Of a stretch of 58,619 nucleotides of DNA, positions 8,720-19,200 are shown in pieces (position 1 is the stretch's first letter; each line of letters opens with the position of its first letter). The stretch is from positions 1-58,619 of the forward strand of contig JAQWOR010000044.1 in NCBI GenBank assembly GCA_029245785.1, given 5' to 3'. This DNA comes from Polaribacter sp. (GTDB lineage Bacteria > Bacteroidota > Bacteroidia > Flavobacteriales > Flavobacteriaceae). The translations under genes and the position numbers were made by a program. The notes below the pieces were generated by a model that had not been told where the DNA came from, searched no databases, and saw only the letters and a program-made list of their open reading frames with translations.

Positions 8720-8850
8720 ATGCCTAGGTCAAAACAAAACGAGAAATAGAATTAGCTGTATCTAAAAATTATGGTAAAGATAATGAAGCAACCATAGCTA
8801 AAAGAGAAGAATTTAAAAAAAACTCATACTCAAATTAGCTAAATGTAGTA
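8720..8850 (+). pseudogene. Decayed and truncated gene fragment
   Basis: ATG at 8720 gives MPRSKQNEK and then a stop. Shifting frame recovers IELAVSKNYGKDNEATIAKR and, after another shift, KKLILKLAKCS. The pieces read like the N-terminus of one protein, perhaps a small HTH protein of phage or mobile elements (recollection only). It breaks off where the next module's PilO-like gene ends (8863), so this marks a junction between two parts of the island. Confidence 0.55.
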
Positions 8851-8862
8851 GAAACCATCTCC

Positions 8863-9384
8863 CTAATTCCCACCCACCTTTTGAAGCAGCAGCTTACACG
8901 TTAAATAAGTGCGATTGGCGCTATAGTTCTTTTTCTTTTCAAAATGAATGGAAATTAGAGCCCCCAATTGCTGTTGTTCTAAAAACTGAACCAGTTGTAG
9001 TAGCGGAATAAAGTTCCCTTTTACTTCAAAAGAGTAAGTTGATATTTTTGTACCATTTGACGCAAACTGATGCGGTTCATTAAAGGCAATAACTTGCAGT
9101 TTTTTCTTTTTTGCAAAACGAGTTATTTTTTGTAGCAGCACTTGTTGAAAAGAGCTGTTTATAGAAATATCATAGCTGTTTAATAACGAATCCAGGTGCA
9201 CGTTTTGTTGTTGTAACACAGCGATGCGATCAGCGGCATTGTGTAGCAATTCTTTTTCAGCGGTCAGTTCGCGCAGCACCTTTTTTGAGTCGATTGTTTT
9301 TTGAATTGCGAATTGATACACCACAAATAACATGGCGACACATCCAGCTACCAAGAGCTTGTTTTTTAGTTTATAGTCCTTCAT
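8863..9384 (-). CDS. PilO/GspM-like inner-membrane assembly protein
   Basis: About 173 aa, with a short cytoplasmic N-terminus, one transmembrane segment (LLVAGCVAMLFVVYQFAI), a coiled-coil region (about 30-75) and a ferredoxin-like C-terminal half (ISTYSFEVKGNFIPLLQLVQ followed by FLEQQQLGALISI). This is the layout of PilO, which pairs with PilN on the inner membrane to align pilus or type II secretion machinery. It overlaps the preceding PilN-like reading frame by about 14-20 bp and is last in the minus-strand operon. An ATG 6 nt earlier (9390) is also possible. Confidence 0.75.
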   Translation of the reverse strand: MKDYKLKNKLLVAGCVAMLFVVYQFAIQKTIDSKKVLRELTAEKELLHNAADRIAVLQQQNVHLDSLLNSYDISINSSFQQVLLQKITRFAKKKKLQVIAFNEPHQFASNGTKISTYSFEVKGNFIPLLQLVQFLEQQQLGALISIHFEKKKNYSANRTYLTCKLLLQKVGGN

Positions 9385-10572
9385 CTGCAATGTGTATTAG
9401 ATATTCGAAAGACGTTGTTGTTTTTTTACCTTTTCCGTAGCTACGAATGGTAATGTTTTTAACCCATTTTTGTTCTTTTAAAAAGGCAATCCATTTAGAA
9501 AAATCCGTGCTGCTTTTTGAAATTCCTTTGACATGCATGGTGTGCGTATCGATCAAGATTTCTTTGCTTTTTTTAATGGACGCTCTAAGCGGTTGGTATT
9601 TCAATTCGACGAGCAAGATGTTTGAAGGAACAGAGGTTCCTAGTTCATTCAAATACCAAGAAGTTTTAGACGCTGAAAGTGAGGTGATGTTTTTGACCAA
9701 TGCTGCTTTTTTGGTCACATTGTTTTGCAATTGCACCAAGCTATTTCGATAATTACTGTTTACTAATAGCTCGTTATTTAATTGAATCATTTCAGAACGA
9801 TAGCCACTAAATACCATAAAATTTATCAGCAGTATTAAAAAGATACTTCCCAGAGCGACTTTTAGTCCAAGGTCAAAAAAGCGATTGTGATGCTGTTTTT
9901 GTTGCAGTTGCTTTTGCAGCTTTCCAAACCTAGTTGTTCCTTTTGAGTACCTGAATAGTAGTCGATAATTCCTGCCAACGGAAGCAGTTCATCATTGGTA
10001 ATTTGTAAGTCATTGATGTTGTAAACAATTTTTTCAGTAGCTTGATTTTGAATGTTTACAATGCTATTTTTTTGTAATGAGATGAGCGAATTTGACGTAT
10101 GTATTTCCTCTTGCTCTATAAATGTTGCTAGCTGCTGAATGGCGAAATTGTGAAAAGAAATGGCCACTACAGAAATTCCTTCAGATTCGTAATGTGCAAT
10201 CAGATCGTCAACATATGCTTTTCTACAAATGGTTACAAAAGAATGTTCTTTACAGGACAGTACTTCATAATAAAAGTCGCTAAGTTTGATACTAGGAAAG
10301 GCGATTTTTACAAGATGTTCTTGATTTTCATCGATGGCATCCACCTTTTTAAGCAATACCTGTTGGTTGTTGATAACCAAAAACAAATGCTTTTGTGCTT
10401 GAATGGCAGGAAGTAGTTTTTCAAAAGAAGCAACTTGTCCTTTGGATTCAATGACTAGTTCTTTTTGCTTTTTTTTAAGCTGTAAAAAGGAAATGATTTC
10501 CTTAGCATCCGCACCCACAGTATGTTCAACAGCAGCAAAGGACTTTCCATATGTTAGCAATTGCGGTAGCAT
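9371..10572 (-). pseudogene. PilM-PilN-like gene interrupted by a frameshift
   Basis: Two frames cover one gene. The first (10572 to 9862, 236 aa, MLPQLLTYGKSF...) resembles an actin-like PilM/GspL cytoplasmic domain and ends in an out-of-frame tail after GIIDYYSG. The second, starting near 9960 without any start codon, reads RFGKLQKQLQQKQHHNRFFD, a transmembrane segment (LGSIFLILLINFMVF) and a PilN-like periplasmic domain to 9371. The only ATG of the second frame lies after the membrane segment, which argues for a single gene shifted near 9935-9965. It would link the cytoplasmic ATPase platform to PilO. The break may be real decay or a sequencing indel. Confidence 0.65.
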
Positions 10573-10573
10573 A

Positions 10574-12650
10574 TTATCGAATAATTGTAGGCTTGATTAA
10601 GACGGATAATTTCATTTTAGAATCTGTTCGGCTTCTTTTGCTAAACAGCCATTTGATAATCGGTACTCTAGCTAAAAAAGGAACTCCAGAACCAGAGTCA
10701 TTTTTTAAATTTTCTTCCAATCCACCTAAAATAATCACATCTTGATCCTTTACTCGAATGGTAGAGGTAAACTCTCTTGAATTGATTCCTGGAGGCGCTT
10801 CTGGGTCAATTTTCTTTCCGTTAAAACTAGATTGAATCACTTTGATGCTTAGGGTAATGGATTCGTCACCCGAAACAAGCGGCCGTATTTTAATGGTCAG
10901 ATTCGCATCAATAGGGACATAGTTTTTAATTTCTCTTGTTTGTGGGTTTTGCGTCCCGATAATATCTGTAGTAGTTATGGCATAATAAGAGCGTTCTCCA
11001 CTCGATAAAAATGCTTGGTGCCCATTTAAAGTTGCCAGTTTTGGTGTGGATTTAATATTGACATTTCCGCTTGCTTCCATGGCTTCTATCTTGGCATAAA
11101 AATTAGGAACAACGCTACCTAGATTTAAAGTTCCAAAACCTTTACCCTCCTATGATTTTATTAATTGTTGTGGCGCCAAGATTCAGGTTGGTGTTCGGAT
11201 AAATTCCTCCGCCAGTTGTGGTAGGCGTTTCTCCAATTCCAAAACTAACACCTGTTGAAACGGTCGCACTTTTACTAACTTCTAAAATCATTACTTCGAT
11301 CAAAATAACAGGTACCGGTTTGTCGATGACTTTTATAAAGGCTCTGAATTTTTCAATTTTTTGTGTAGGCCCACTAACAATAAAACTGTTGTGTTCTACA
11401 TCTGTTTTAATTTCTAAACTCGCTCTAATTTCTTTTGGGAGCACATCTAACAAGGCTTCTGTTTTTGTTTTTGAGGCTCCAAAACTTTTAGCGCCATTGT
11501 TAAAGCCATTGTTTTGAGTATTGGCATAACCTCTGTTCTGAAAACCGTTCAAATTATTAGTGCCTCTCTGAGTATATGAATTGCCATTATTATAATTGCT
11601 TGGCTGATTTTCCATGGGTTCATCCATAATTTGAATGGATCTATGTAACAAAGGAATTGACACTGTACTTCTTAAAGAAGTCTGTTTCCTTTTTCCAAAA
11701 TAATAAATGTTGTTTTCTTTTTTATAGGAATATAGACTGTCTTTCTCAAATACGTTATCAAGGAGTGTGTCAAAGGTAATGTTGGATGCTTTAAAAGAAG
11801 TGTTTCCCATTTCGGTTAATGGAAAAGCAGTAAACATGTTGATGTTTAAATCCATCCCAATTTCTTTTATAATAGCAGCCATGGAAATATTTTCAAAGTC
11901 TACATCGAGCGTTTTTTTAACGGTATCTAACACATTGAAATAGAAATTAGCATTTTCATATCTAATGGTACGTTGTGGTGTATTTCGTCTGCTTGTTTTC
12001 TTTGCAATTGCTGCTTTTTCAAATAAGTAATACCCGTCTTTTGTTTTTGTAATAATCAAATTGTTTGAAAATGCGAGTTTATCTATAGCGCTCTCAAAGG
12101 GCTTGTCTTTGATATATCCTGAAAGCTTTTGAGCACTTAGTTCTGGAGAAAACACTAAGTTTTTTCCTGTAATGTCTGTGATTTTTTTAAACACAACAGA
12201 CAAAGAATCTTGTTGTAGATCAACCGTAAACAAATCATTAGGCGCATCATACGCCATTAAAATAGTTCTCGGTTTATATGCTGCTCCTTTATTTCTTCTG
12301 ATCGAAATTATAGAGCCTATAATTTCGAGATCTAGATTGTATTTTTTACAACTGTAAACCAATATGTCTTTTACACTAACATTTGAAAAATTTTGCGTTA
12401 CATAAATATCTTTTAATGCTGGGTCAATGCTTATGTTTAACTTGTGTGTAGTTGCAATGGCTCTTATAAAGTTTGGGAGCTCCGTATTATTCACACTAAA
12501 GTCCACTTTTTTATGTAGTGCAGGTACTGTTTTTTGTAAGCTGTCTAGTTGATGTTTTAAATTCTCAATTCTTTTATTTGAATCTGTTTGAGATTGTATT
12601 GTATGGATACTAAACACCAATATGACTACTAAAATATATCTTTTTATCAC
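10574..12650 (-). pseudogene. Secretin (GspD/PilQ-like) split by a frameshift
   Basis: The outer-membrane ring of a type II secretion or pilus system. The first frame (12650 to 11142, 502 aa) has a Sec signal (MIKRYILVVILVFSIHTIQSQ), STN/N-type domains and the secretin start (VPVILIEVMILEVSKSATVS). The second (to 10574) has SREFTSTIRVKDQDVIILGG and GVPFLARVPIIKWLFS, hallmarks of the secretin core C-terminus. The break is at a GGAGGG run (about 11142-11152): removing one base restores GGKGFGTLNLGSVVPNFYAK and a protein of about 690 aa. An Asn/Gly-rich linker lies near residues 340-390. It ends one base before the PilM-like gene. Confidence 0.8.
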
Positions 12651-12666
12651 AATTCTTTTTTTAAAA

Positions 12667-13023
12667 TTAGTTTACAGAAAAGGCATTGGTGGTATAGGTT
12701 GTTTCGTACTCAGAATTAGCAGCTTTTACACGCCACTGATAATTCCCAATGGGGATTTCTTTATTGACAGAAGTTGTACCAATAAGCACAGTGTCGATGA
12801 TTATTTGAGAGGCGTTTGTAAACGTCGGTGTCGCTATTTGCAATTGGTGGTTTTCTGCATCTTCTACAGCTTCCCAAGAGAACGTTATTCTTCCAGCAGC
12901 TACAGTAGTTCCGTCACTCGGAGCTAAGGTGTTTACAGTTGTGTCAGAAATGTTTTCTACAAAAATAGCTTCACAGCTAGCCATTACAATAACCGTAAAA
13001 ATCAGTACACACATCTTTTTCAT
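12667..13023 (-). CDS. Small lipoprotein with fibronectin-like domain, secretin-linked
   Basis: About 118 aa from ATG 13023 (MKKMCVLIFTVIVMASC), with lipobox MASC. The rest looks like one fibronectin-III/Ig-like domain (ITFSWEAVEDAENHQLQIAT and NYQWRVKAANSEY). It is first in the operon, 16 bp before the secretin gene. By position it could be a pilotin or outer-membrane partner that guides the secretin, but the fold differs from classic pilotins and the role is inferred. Confidence 0.7.
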   Translation of the reverse strand: MKKMCVLIFTVIVMASCEAIFVENISDTTVNTLAPSDGTTVAAGRITFSWEAVEDAENHQLQIATPTFTNASQIIIDTVLIGTTSVNKEIPIGNYQWRVKAANSEYETTYTTNAFSVN

Positions 13024-13073
13024 AAGCAATAAAATTAATACCCTATAAATGTAAGGAATAATTTGATTTTTCT

Positions 13074-13081
13074 TACATTTG
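13074..13081 (+). promoter_or_regulatory. Possible Bacteroidota -7 element before the pilin gene
   Basis: TACATTTG matches the TAnnTTTG -7 consensus in the 174-bp divergent region between the lipoprotein and pilin genes. No clear -33 TTTG at the usual distance was seen, so support is weak. Confidence 0.25.
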
Positions 13082-13197
13082 AAAGGGTAAATTATACAAT
13101 AATGTTATGAAACGAGCATGTTAAAAGCGTTGTCACCAAAAGGAATGATTAATAGCGAACAGCATGTGACCGCTAAAAAACAATATACCTATAACAC

Positions 13198-13617
13198 ATG
13201 AAAAAAATGGAAAAGAAACTCTTAAAAAAAGTACACGCATTTAACTTGCAAGAATTATTGGTGGTATTGGTCATTATTGGGATTTTAGTATTGATTGCCT
13301 TGCCCAATTTAATGCCCATGATTTCTAAAGCAAAGAGCATTGAAGCACAAACACAATTAACGTCTTTACATGGATTGGAACGGAGTTATTTTTATATGCA
13401 TTCTCGCTATACCTCAGATTTAAATGCGGTAGATTTTATTGCTCCAAAAACAGTAAAAAATGGAGGAAGAGCGAACTATATTTACGAAGTGATTGAAGCT
13501 TCCAATAGCAACTTTAAAGCCAGAGCAACTGCCATTACAGATTTTAACGGTGATGGGAAATTTAATGTTTGGGAAATTGATCAAGATCAACACTTAAAAG
13601 AGGTGGTGAAAGACTAA
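13198..13617 (+). CDS. Major pilin / pseudopilin (GspG/PilA-like)
   Basis: A 139-aa type IV prepilin. The 14-residue basic leader ends in HA, followed by mature N-terminus FNLQELLVVLVIIGILVLIA with the conserved Glu at +5 and the long hydrophobic helix. The globular part carries DFNGDGKFNVWEIDQD, acidic residues spaced like the calcium-binding loop of GspG major pseudopilins. The residue before the cleavage site is Ala rather than the usual Gly. It is transcribed divergently from the secretin operon and should be processed by the prepilin peptidase at 28434-28916. Confidence 0.85.
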   Translation: MKKMEKKLLKKVHAFNLQELLVVLVIIGILVLIALPNLMPMISKAKSIEAQTQLTSLHGLERSYFYMHSRYTSDLNAVDFIAPKTVKNGGRANYIYEVIEASNSNFKARATAITDFNGDGKFNVWEIDQDQHLKEVVKD

Positions 13618-13632
13618 CATCGCTTTTAAGGA

Positions 13633-15107
13633 GGCTTTCGTGTTTTTTAACTATTTTTGTTTTAAAAAAAGAGAATGTTCCCTGAGTTCTACAAGAGTAA
13701 CTACCATCCGTTTATACGCTTTTTATTTACATCCAATATGCTAAGTCAAGAGCAACGCATTCAAATACCAAAACGAACCCAGCAATATTGGAGTACGAAT
13801 AAAGAGCAACAATATGATTATAGTCATTGGGTAAAGCCTTATGCTGAAGAATTTGAAAACATAGAAAAAGTACATAACCGTATAAATCTTAAAAGAACCA
13901 TAAGATTCATTATAAAAATGAGTGATGGGTATCATCAGGTTTTAAAAGAAGTAAACAGCAATAAAAAAGTTCTCAAGAAAAACGCAAACTATGTGGTAAG
14001 TGCTATTGATCAGATTATTGATGTATCAAAAATAAAAGTAAAACGAGCTTGTAGGTTTTATGGTGTTTCGAGTGATTGGTATTATAGGGAGAAAAGAAAA
14101 ATTAATTGTTCGCTTAATATTTTCAGCAAGTGCTTTAAACAGCATCCAAATCAATTAACATTTGAAGAAACAAATGCTATTGAAAGACTTGTGAAAGACC
14201 CAAAGCATTTTGGTAAGACAAAAGTAACACTATATTATCATGCACTGCGAAATGAATCGGTTTCCTGTGCCAAATCTACCTTTAGTAAATATGCCAAAGC
14301 ATTGGGGTATAAAAAGCCAAAAAAACCAAAAACCCCTCCAAGAATAGGAGTACGGGCGACTCGTATTTTTGAGTGGTTACATGTGGATATTACATTAGTG
14401 CCAACATTAGAAGGAGGTATGCAAAAAGTGGCGTTTGTAAAAGATAATTTTTCTAAAGCCATTCTACACTGGGATTCTGTTTCTGAAAAAGCAAATAGTA
14501 AATTTATTACAAAACTCTTCAAAGAAACATTTAACAAGCATGACTTGTATAAACATACAAAACCGATCACTATTTTAACCGATGGTGGTTCTGAAAATAA
14601 AGGAGCATTTACTACGTGGGTCAATCATTTTAATGCACCACCAATTGTGACAAAAATTACTGCTCGAACGGTTGACTTCCCTTTATCTAATTCTATGTCT
14701 GAAAGTACACATAGTATTTATAAAACAGAATTTTTAAAAGGACAGATTTCAAGAACTGTTAAAAATCATTTGGATAGTTTAGTGCATTTTGTTGAATATT
14801 ACAATCATGTTCGACATCCTGCAGATTTATATGGACTTACAACTATGGAAGTGGTAAACGGTAAAGTTCCTGATAAAAATTTCTTTAAATCACAAATTGC
14901 AGAAGCTAAATTAGATAGAGTTATCAAAAATCAAGCTTTTAACGAATGTGCTTTTATTGGGTAAGCTATATCCAATTATCATTAAAAGGGATACTTTTTA
15001 CTGTTTTAGATTTGATTTTCAATACATAAATCAAATTCCCAACTTCTATTTTAAACTGCAACTCACTTTTAAATAAAAAGGCTTCTTTTTATTTAAAAAC
15101 AGAAGCC
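13633..15107. mobile_element. Possible insertion sequence (ends tentative)
   Basis: Around the transposase gene, GGCTTTCGTGTTTTTTAACTA (13633-13653) and the reverse complement of 15090-15107 (GGCTTCTGTTTTTAAATA) align with small gaps as an imperfect inverted repeat, giving an element of about 1.47 kb. I saw no target duplication, so the ends remain tentative. Confidence 0.3.
13675..14964 (+). CDS. DDE transposase with integrase (rve) catalytic core
   Basis: A 429-aa transposase in one frame. An N-terminal helical/HTH part is followed by a basic stretch and an RNase H-like core with Asp in WLHVDITLV, Asp in TILTDGGSEN and Glu in NSMSESTHS, a complete DDE triad. The layout resembles the OrfB half of IS3-like elements but is one long ORF with an extra N-terminus. 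It lies 57 bp after the pilin gene and before an 80-bp repeat. The second in-frame Met (13738, MLSQEQRIQI) is an alternative start. Confidence 0.85.
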   Translation: MFPEFYKSNYHPFIRFLFTSNMLSQEQRIQIPKRTQQYWSTNKEQQYDYSHWVKPYAEEFENIEKVHNRINLKRTIRFIIKMSDGYHQVLKEVNSNKKVLKKNANYVVSAIDQIIDVSKIKVKRACRFYGVSSDWYYREKRKINCSLNIFSKCFKQHPNQLTFEETNAIERLVKDPKHFGKTKVTLYYHALRNESVSCAKSTFSKYAKALGYKKPKKPKTPPRIGVRATRIFEWLHVDITLVPTLEGGMQKVAFVKDNFSKAILHWDSVSEKANSKFITKLFKETFNKHDLYKHTKPITILTDGGSENKGAFTTWVNHFNAPPIVTKITARTVDFPLSNSMSESTHSIYKTEFLKGQISRTVKNHLDSLVHFVEYYNHVRHPADLYGLTTMEVVNGKVPDKNFFKSQIAEAKLDRVIKNQAFNECAFIG

Positions 15108-15109
15108 TT
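15078..15109. terminator. Hairpin after transposase, possibly bidirectional
   Basis: AAGGCTTCT (15078-15086) and AGAAGCCTT (15101-15109) pair perfectly, with further T/A pairing inside. T-rich DNA lies on both sides, better on the minus strand. Confidence 0.45.
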
Positions 15110-15180
15110 AATTTTATGTATGTCAAAAGCGCAAACATTTGCGTGGTTTTGTTGTAGATTTAAATAGATGTTGCTCTGCT
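15101..15180 (+). repeat. 80-bp direct repeat, copy 1
   Basis: About 72 of 80 bases match 34113-34192 by eye in the same orientation, without gaps. This copy holds a perfect inverted repeat CGCAAA/TTTGCG separated by CA. It abuts the hairpin after the transposase. No coding frame is shared, so it is probably a non-coding dispersed repeat. Confidence 0.6.
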
Positions 15181-15241
15181 CTTGACTCTAGAGCGTTCAT
15201 TTACAATGAGTCAATACCAAATATATAAATAAAATCACAAA

Positions 15242-15270
15242 GACAACGTTTACGTTGCCTTTTATTTTTT
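15242..15270 (+). terminator. Probable terminator before the XRE gene
   Basis: CAACG (15244-15248) and CGTTG (15253-15257) form a short stem around TTTA, followed by TTTTATTTTTTT. It would stop transcripts coming from the transposase side. Confidence 0.5.
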
Positions 15271-15316
15271 TAAATACAAATACCTTTCATTTTTATATAA
15301 ACACTTTACTATATCT

Positions 15317-15553
15317 ATGATTTATCCTAGCGATGAAGAATTAATGAAAGATTTTGGAAAGAGAATTAAATTTTTACGTAAAAAATATAAACTGACACAA
15401 TCTGAACTTGCAGGAAAAGCTGAACTTGAAAAGACGGCTATTCAAAGGATAGAACGTGGATATAACTCAACCTTAAAAACTCTGCGAAAACTTGCGAATG
15501 CTTTTGAAATTAGTTTATCTGAACTTTGTGATATTAAAATTGATGAAGTATAG
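15317..15553 (+). CDS. XRE-family helix-turn-helix regulator
   Basis: A 78-aa Cro/C1-type DNA-binding protein. The HTH is in FGKRIKFLRKKYKLTQSELA, then KAELEKTAIQRIERG and LRKLANAFEISLSELCDI, the full five-helix domain with nothing else attached. Such stand-alone XRE proteins commonly control neighbouring toxin or mobile genes. It is convergent with the immunity end of the RHS operon. Its targets are unknown. Confidence 0.85.
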   Translation: MIYPSDEELMKDFGKRIKFLRKKYKLTQSELAGKAELEKTAIQRIERGYNSTLKTLRKLANAFEISLSELCDIKIDEV

Positions 15554-15589
15554 ATTTAATTTAACAATTCTCCAAAGGTTTATTACTGG

Positions 15590-15620
15590 GAAATAAAATA
15601 AGCCCCATTTTGAGGCTTAT
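15590..15620 (-). terminator. Terminator of the RHS toxin-immunity operon
   Basis: On the minus strand ATAAGCC and GGCTTAT form a 7-bp stem with a 9-nt loop followed by TTTATTT, 48 bp after the last gene of the operon (stop at 15668). Confidence 0.6.
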
Positions 15621-15667
15621 CCTTTAATTTAATATAGGTTATTGTTTACAACAACTTTTACATATAG

Positions 15668-16210
15668 TTAATATAATAAGTCCTCAACAAAGTTATTCAC
15701 ATGATTTATAGATGATAGAACCTTACTGTCACTATTTCTAGTCACTAGAATAAATTCTGAAGAATCAACCAATTCTTCATTTTGAGTTTTTAAAAAATCA
15801 TTTACAGTAATAGATTTATTAATCTCTTTCTCTTCCAGTGTTGATTCACCATACTCAAATCGAATAGTTCTTCTTAAAAAATTGTTTTCCCCAACTATAA
15901 AATAATTTAGACTATAAGAAACTATTTCTCCTTCTGAATATTCAAATACAAAAAAAGAATCGATAGGTTCCTTAATTTTATTTTCTGCTCCAGTTAATCT
16001 ATTAAATTGATTAGAAGTTATATCCTTAATAACACTTTCCAATATTTCTCTTTGAAAATCTGTAACTTTAAGTGTACTTACAACAGATTTTTTCCATAAT
16101 TGATATGTCATCATATTTGTATTCATAGATTTTTTATCTACTTTTTTATTTTGCCCTTCTCCACAAGATACAAGAAAAAGAAGACAAATTATTAAATTTA
16201 ATTTTCTCAT
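15668..16210 (-). CDS. Lipoprotein, candidate immunity protein to the RHS toxin
   Basis: A 180-aa lipoprotein with signal MRKLNLIICLLFLVSC, lipobox LVSC. The mature part is acidic and unrecognised (QLWKKSVVSTLKVTDFQ near the start). Its ATG overlaps the stop codon of the RHS gene (ATGA), the tight coupling typical of polymorphic toxin-immunity pairs, and it is last before a terminator. A periplasmic or outer-membrane location would fit protection against a toxin acting in the envelope. The immunity role rests on position only; no known immunity domain is visible. Confidence 0.65.
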   Translation of the reverse strand: MRKLNLIICLLFLVSCGEGQNKKVDKKSMNTNMMTYQLWKKSVVSTLKVTDFQREILESVIKDITSNQFNRLTGAENKIKEPIDSFFVFEYSEGEIVSYSLNYFIVGENNFLRRTIRFEYGESTLEEKEINKSITVNDFLKTQNEELVDSSEFILVTRNSDSKVLSSINHVNNFVEDLLY

Positions 16211-19200
16211 TTTGGTATTTTTCTAAGTGTTACTTTTTGTTCTGTTCTTAATTTATTTTCTTTCACTCTAGCTTTTACTTCCTCTTTAGTTAATTTTTTT
16301 CCACTTCCGTCAGGATCTTTTTTCCCTGAAGAAGTTAAATCTATTTCCCCTTTTGTAGCGCTTTGTGCATGACCTAGTTCATGACCTAATCCAATTTCTA
16401 CAGGTCTAATTTTGCTTCCTTTGACATTTTTTCCTCCAGTTTTTTTACTAGGGTTAAATAGAACATTAGCGTCTGATCCAACATTTGCAACACCTCCAGC
16501 TTTGATTTTTCCTTTTTTCCCATCAAACCTAGTTTTATTTCCTCCTGTAGATTCGTTAATGGTTACTGTTTTACTACTACCTACTAAATCAGATACTAGA
16601 GCTGAACCACTAGTTAAAGTACTTCCAGTGTTTTCTGTGCCAGAACTAGAAATGGTCACTTTTCCACTTGCATCCATTACTAATTTATCATTTGTTAGTG
16701 CTTGCAAACTTGAAAGAGCTTGAGCTTTAAACTTTTTACTCCCTTTAATAATCACGTCATCAGGAGCCATTCCATCTGGGTCTGTAAAAAATATAGGGTT
16801 ATCAAAAGCATAATTATATGGAGAATGTCTTCTCATTTGGTCTGCAAGAGGATCTATATTCATCCATCTTCCAATTGCAGGGTCATAATTCCTTGCAGAA
16901 ATATCGTACCAATCTAGGCCAAGTTCGTCATTATATTCTTTCCCGCCAAACATAAACTTCTGCGCAGTAGCATTCCCTCCATTTGTAATAGTGTTGTACC
17001 CCTTATGTTTTAAACCAAAAGGATAGTAATTCGATTCTTCAACAATTTCTATAGTTCCAGTACTGGCATTTTTAGCATAGGAGAGTCTAATGTTTCCCAA
17101 ATGGTCTTTATATTGATATACATACGAGAACGAACCGCTATTGTTCTGTACATAACCTTCGGCATGGTTAAAAAATTGTAAATGTCTGGTGTCATTATTA
17201 TTAGGTCCTGGAGGTAGTCCGTCACTCCAAGAGGCTTTATACACATAATTCCCTGCATAGTCTGTCATATGTATATTATAGTAGTTTTTTACTGTTTTAG
17301 ATAGCTTAATCCCCGTAGCATCATACACATAAGTAATTTTCTTATTCCCATATTGATCAAACTTAACTTCGGTTGGTAAGTTTAAATGATTATACACTAT
17401 TGAATAAATACCTTTGTTATCATCTCTAGTCATATTTCCATTGACATCATAGATGTACTCAGTAGTGGTATTTGCCCCATCCTTAAAACCATAGGTTTCA
17501 TTACCGCTATCATTTACCTCTTTTATTTGATTGCTATTACTTTGATAATAGTAGGTAAGGATGTCCATATTTGAGCTAAAAGATGTAGCTGAGGCATTGA
17601 TATGTCCTGCTCTATTTAAGGTTAGTAAGTTCCCGTTCTTGTCGTAAGAAATATTGCTAAGGTTATAATTAGACCCTAAAGAATTCGATCCGGTTGCGCC
17701 AGTAATCCGATTCAGCGCATCATAGCCATAGCTATAGGTTTTGATGCTACTATCTACATTTAGGGTATTCCAACTACTTTGGCTGATGTTACCATTGTAG
17801 AGTGCCGTGCCAGATGTAGGAGTATTGTACATAAGGCTAAAATTAAACAAATCGTTGTCATTATTTGCATCTTGGTTAATCTTTGTGAGCCATCCCCGTA
17901 CATTATAACTGTAATCAACTGTTTGTAAACCCGATTGGTTTGTGGTGCCTCCCACTTTTTTAGTAATCAATTGTCCCAATTCATCATAGGTATTGGCAAC
18001 AATTACTTCTTGCGGGTGGTTGCCTGCGGTTTGTTTTTGCGTTAACAATCTCCCCGCATGGTCATAGTCAAATACATCAATTACGCTAAACGTTACTAAA
18101 CTACTATTGGTATTGGTATGAGTCGTGGTGGTTTCTGTTACTTTTCCTACAAAATCCAAATCGCTCTTTACCAAATCTGTGGTATTTAAAAAATCGTTTA
18201 TAGAATACACATAGATAGGTCGTGCCTTGTCATCATAATAACTAACTGTTGTAATCCACTGGCTGGTTTCCAATACTTTTACTTTACTTCCAGTAGCCAA
18301 GCCTTTTACATTGGCGGTCAAGGTTTCTCCATAGATGGCGCCAACACTTGCAGGTTGTACAGAGCCTGCTAGATTAAAAGTATAATTATCATAATAATTC
18401 ACCGTTAATACTTCTATAACAGAAGTTGGAAAATCACTATTAGTATAATAAGTGTTATCGTAACCAGTTCCAGAAGTTACTTTTGTTTCATAGTTATCCG
18501 CATCACTCTTGCCGTCAAAAATTGTTTGTAAAGAATTTCTAGAACTATTGGAATCGTATGTGCCAGTATAGATTGGTCTACCTAAGCCGTCATATTTTGT
18601 ATATAGCCATTCATCAGTTGATGGTACTCTTTGATTAGCATCTTGAGTAAGCGCAGGTCTGTCTAAATTGTCGTATACTATATATTCCCAACCTTTTCCA
18701 GGGATTTTCTTTTCAACCAATCTGTTTCTAGAATCATAAACATATTGGTAACACAAGTCGTCTAGAATAGTGTTACTTATACTAATAGAAGTATTTACCA
18801 ATGGAGGTAATACATAAGTCAAATTTCCATAATCATCATATATGTAATAAGTGTCATGTATAATATTGTTATTATAAGTTCTTTTTAAGACCACTTGTCC
18901 TTGTTTGTTTTTAAACTGCTGGGTAGTATGATCTGTAACATGAGTTTGTGTATTTGTCCAATTTTCGTCTTTGGTGATAGTTTTATATAGTTCATTGGAG
19001 CTATATGTCCCATTGTCAACCAATAAAGGGGTATAGGTGTTATTTGCAAAACTCAATGTAACACTATATTGATTAACATCAGAGGTATTGGTATCGTATT
19101 CAAACTTAATGGTGTGTCCATCTGAATAGCCTTTGGCTAAAAAAGCAGTTCCAACTTTCCAATCATTTCCAGGAGCAGTTTGCTCTAAAATTCTATTTAT

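Noticed and set aside
11142..11152. Programmed ribosomal frameshift in the secretin
   Set aside because: The GGAGGG site is not a known slippery heptamer and secretins are not known to need frameshifting; mutation or sequence error is simpler.
13675..14964. Calling the transposase a standard two-ORF IS3 element
   Set aside because: The catalytic core is rve/DDE-like but the gene is one long ORF with an extra N-terminus, and no orfA or clear terminal repeats were found.
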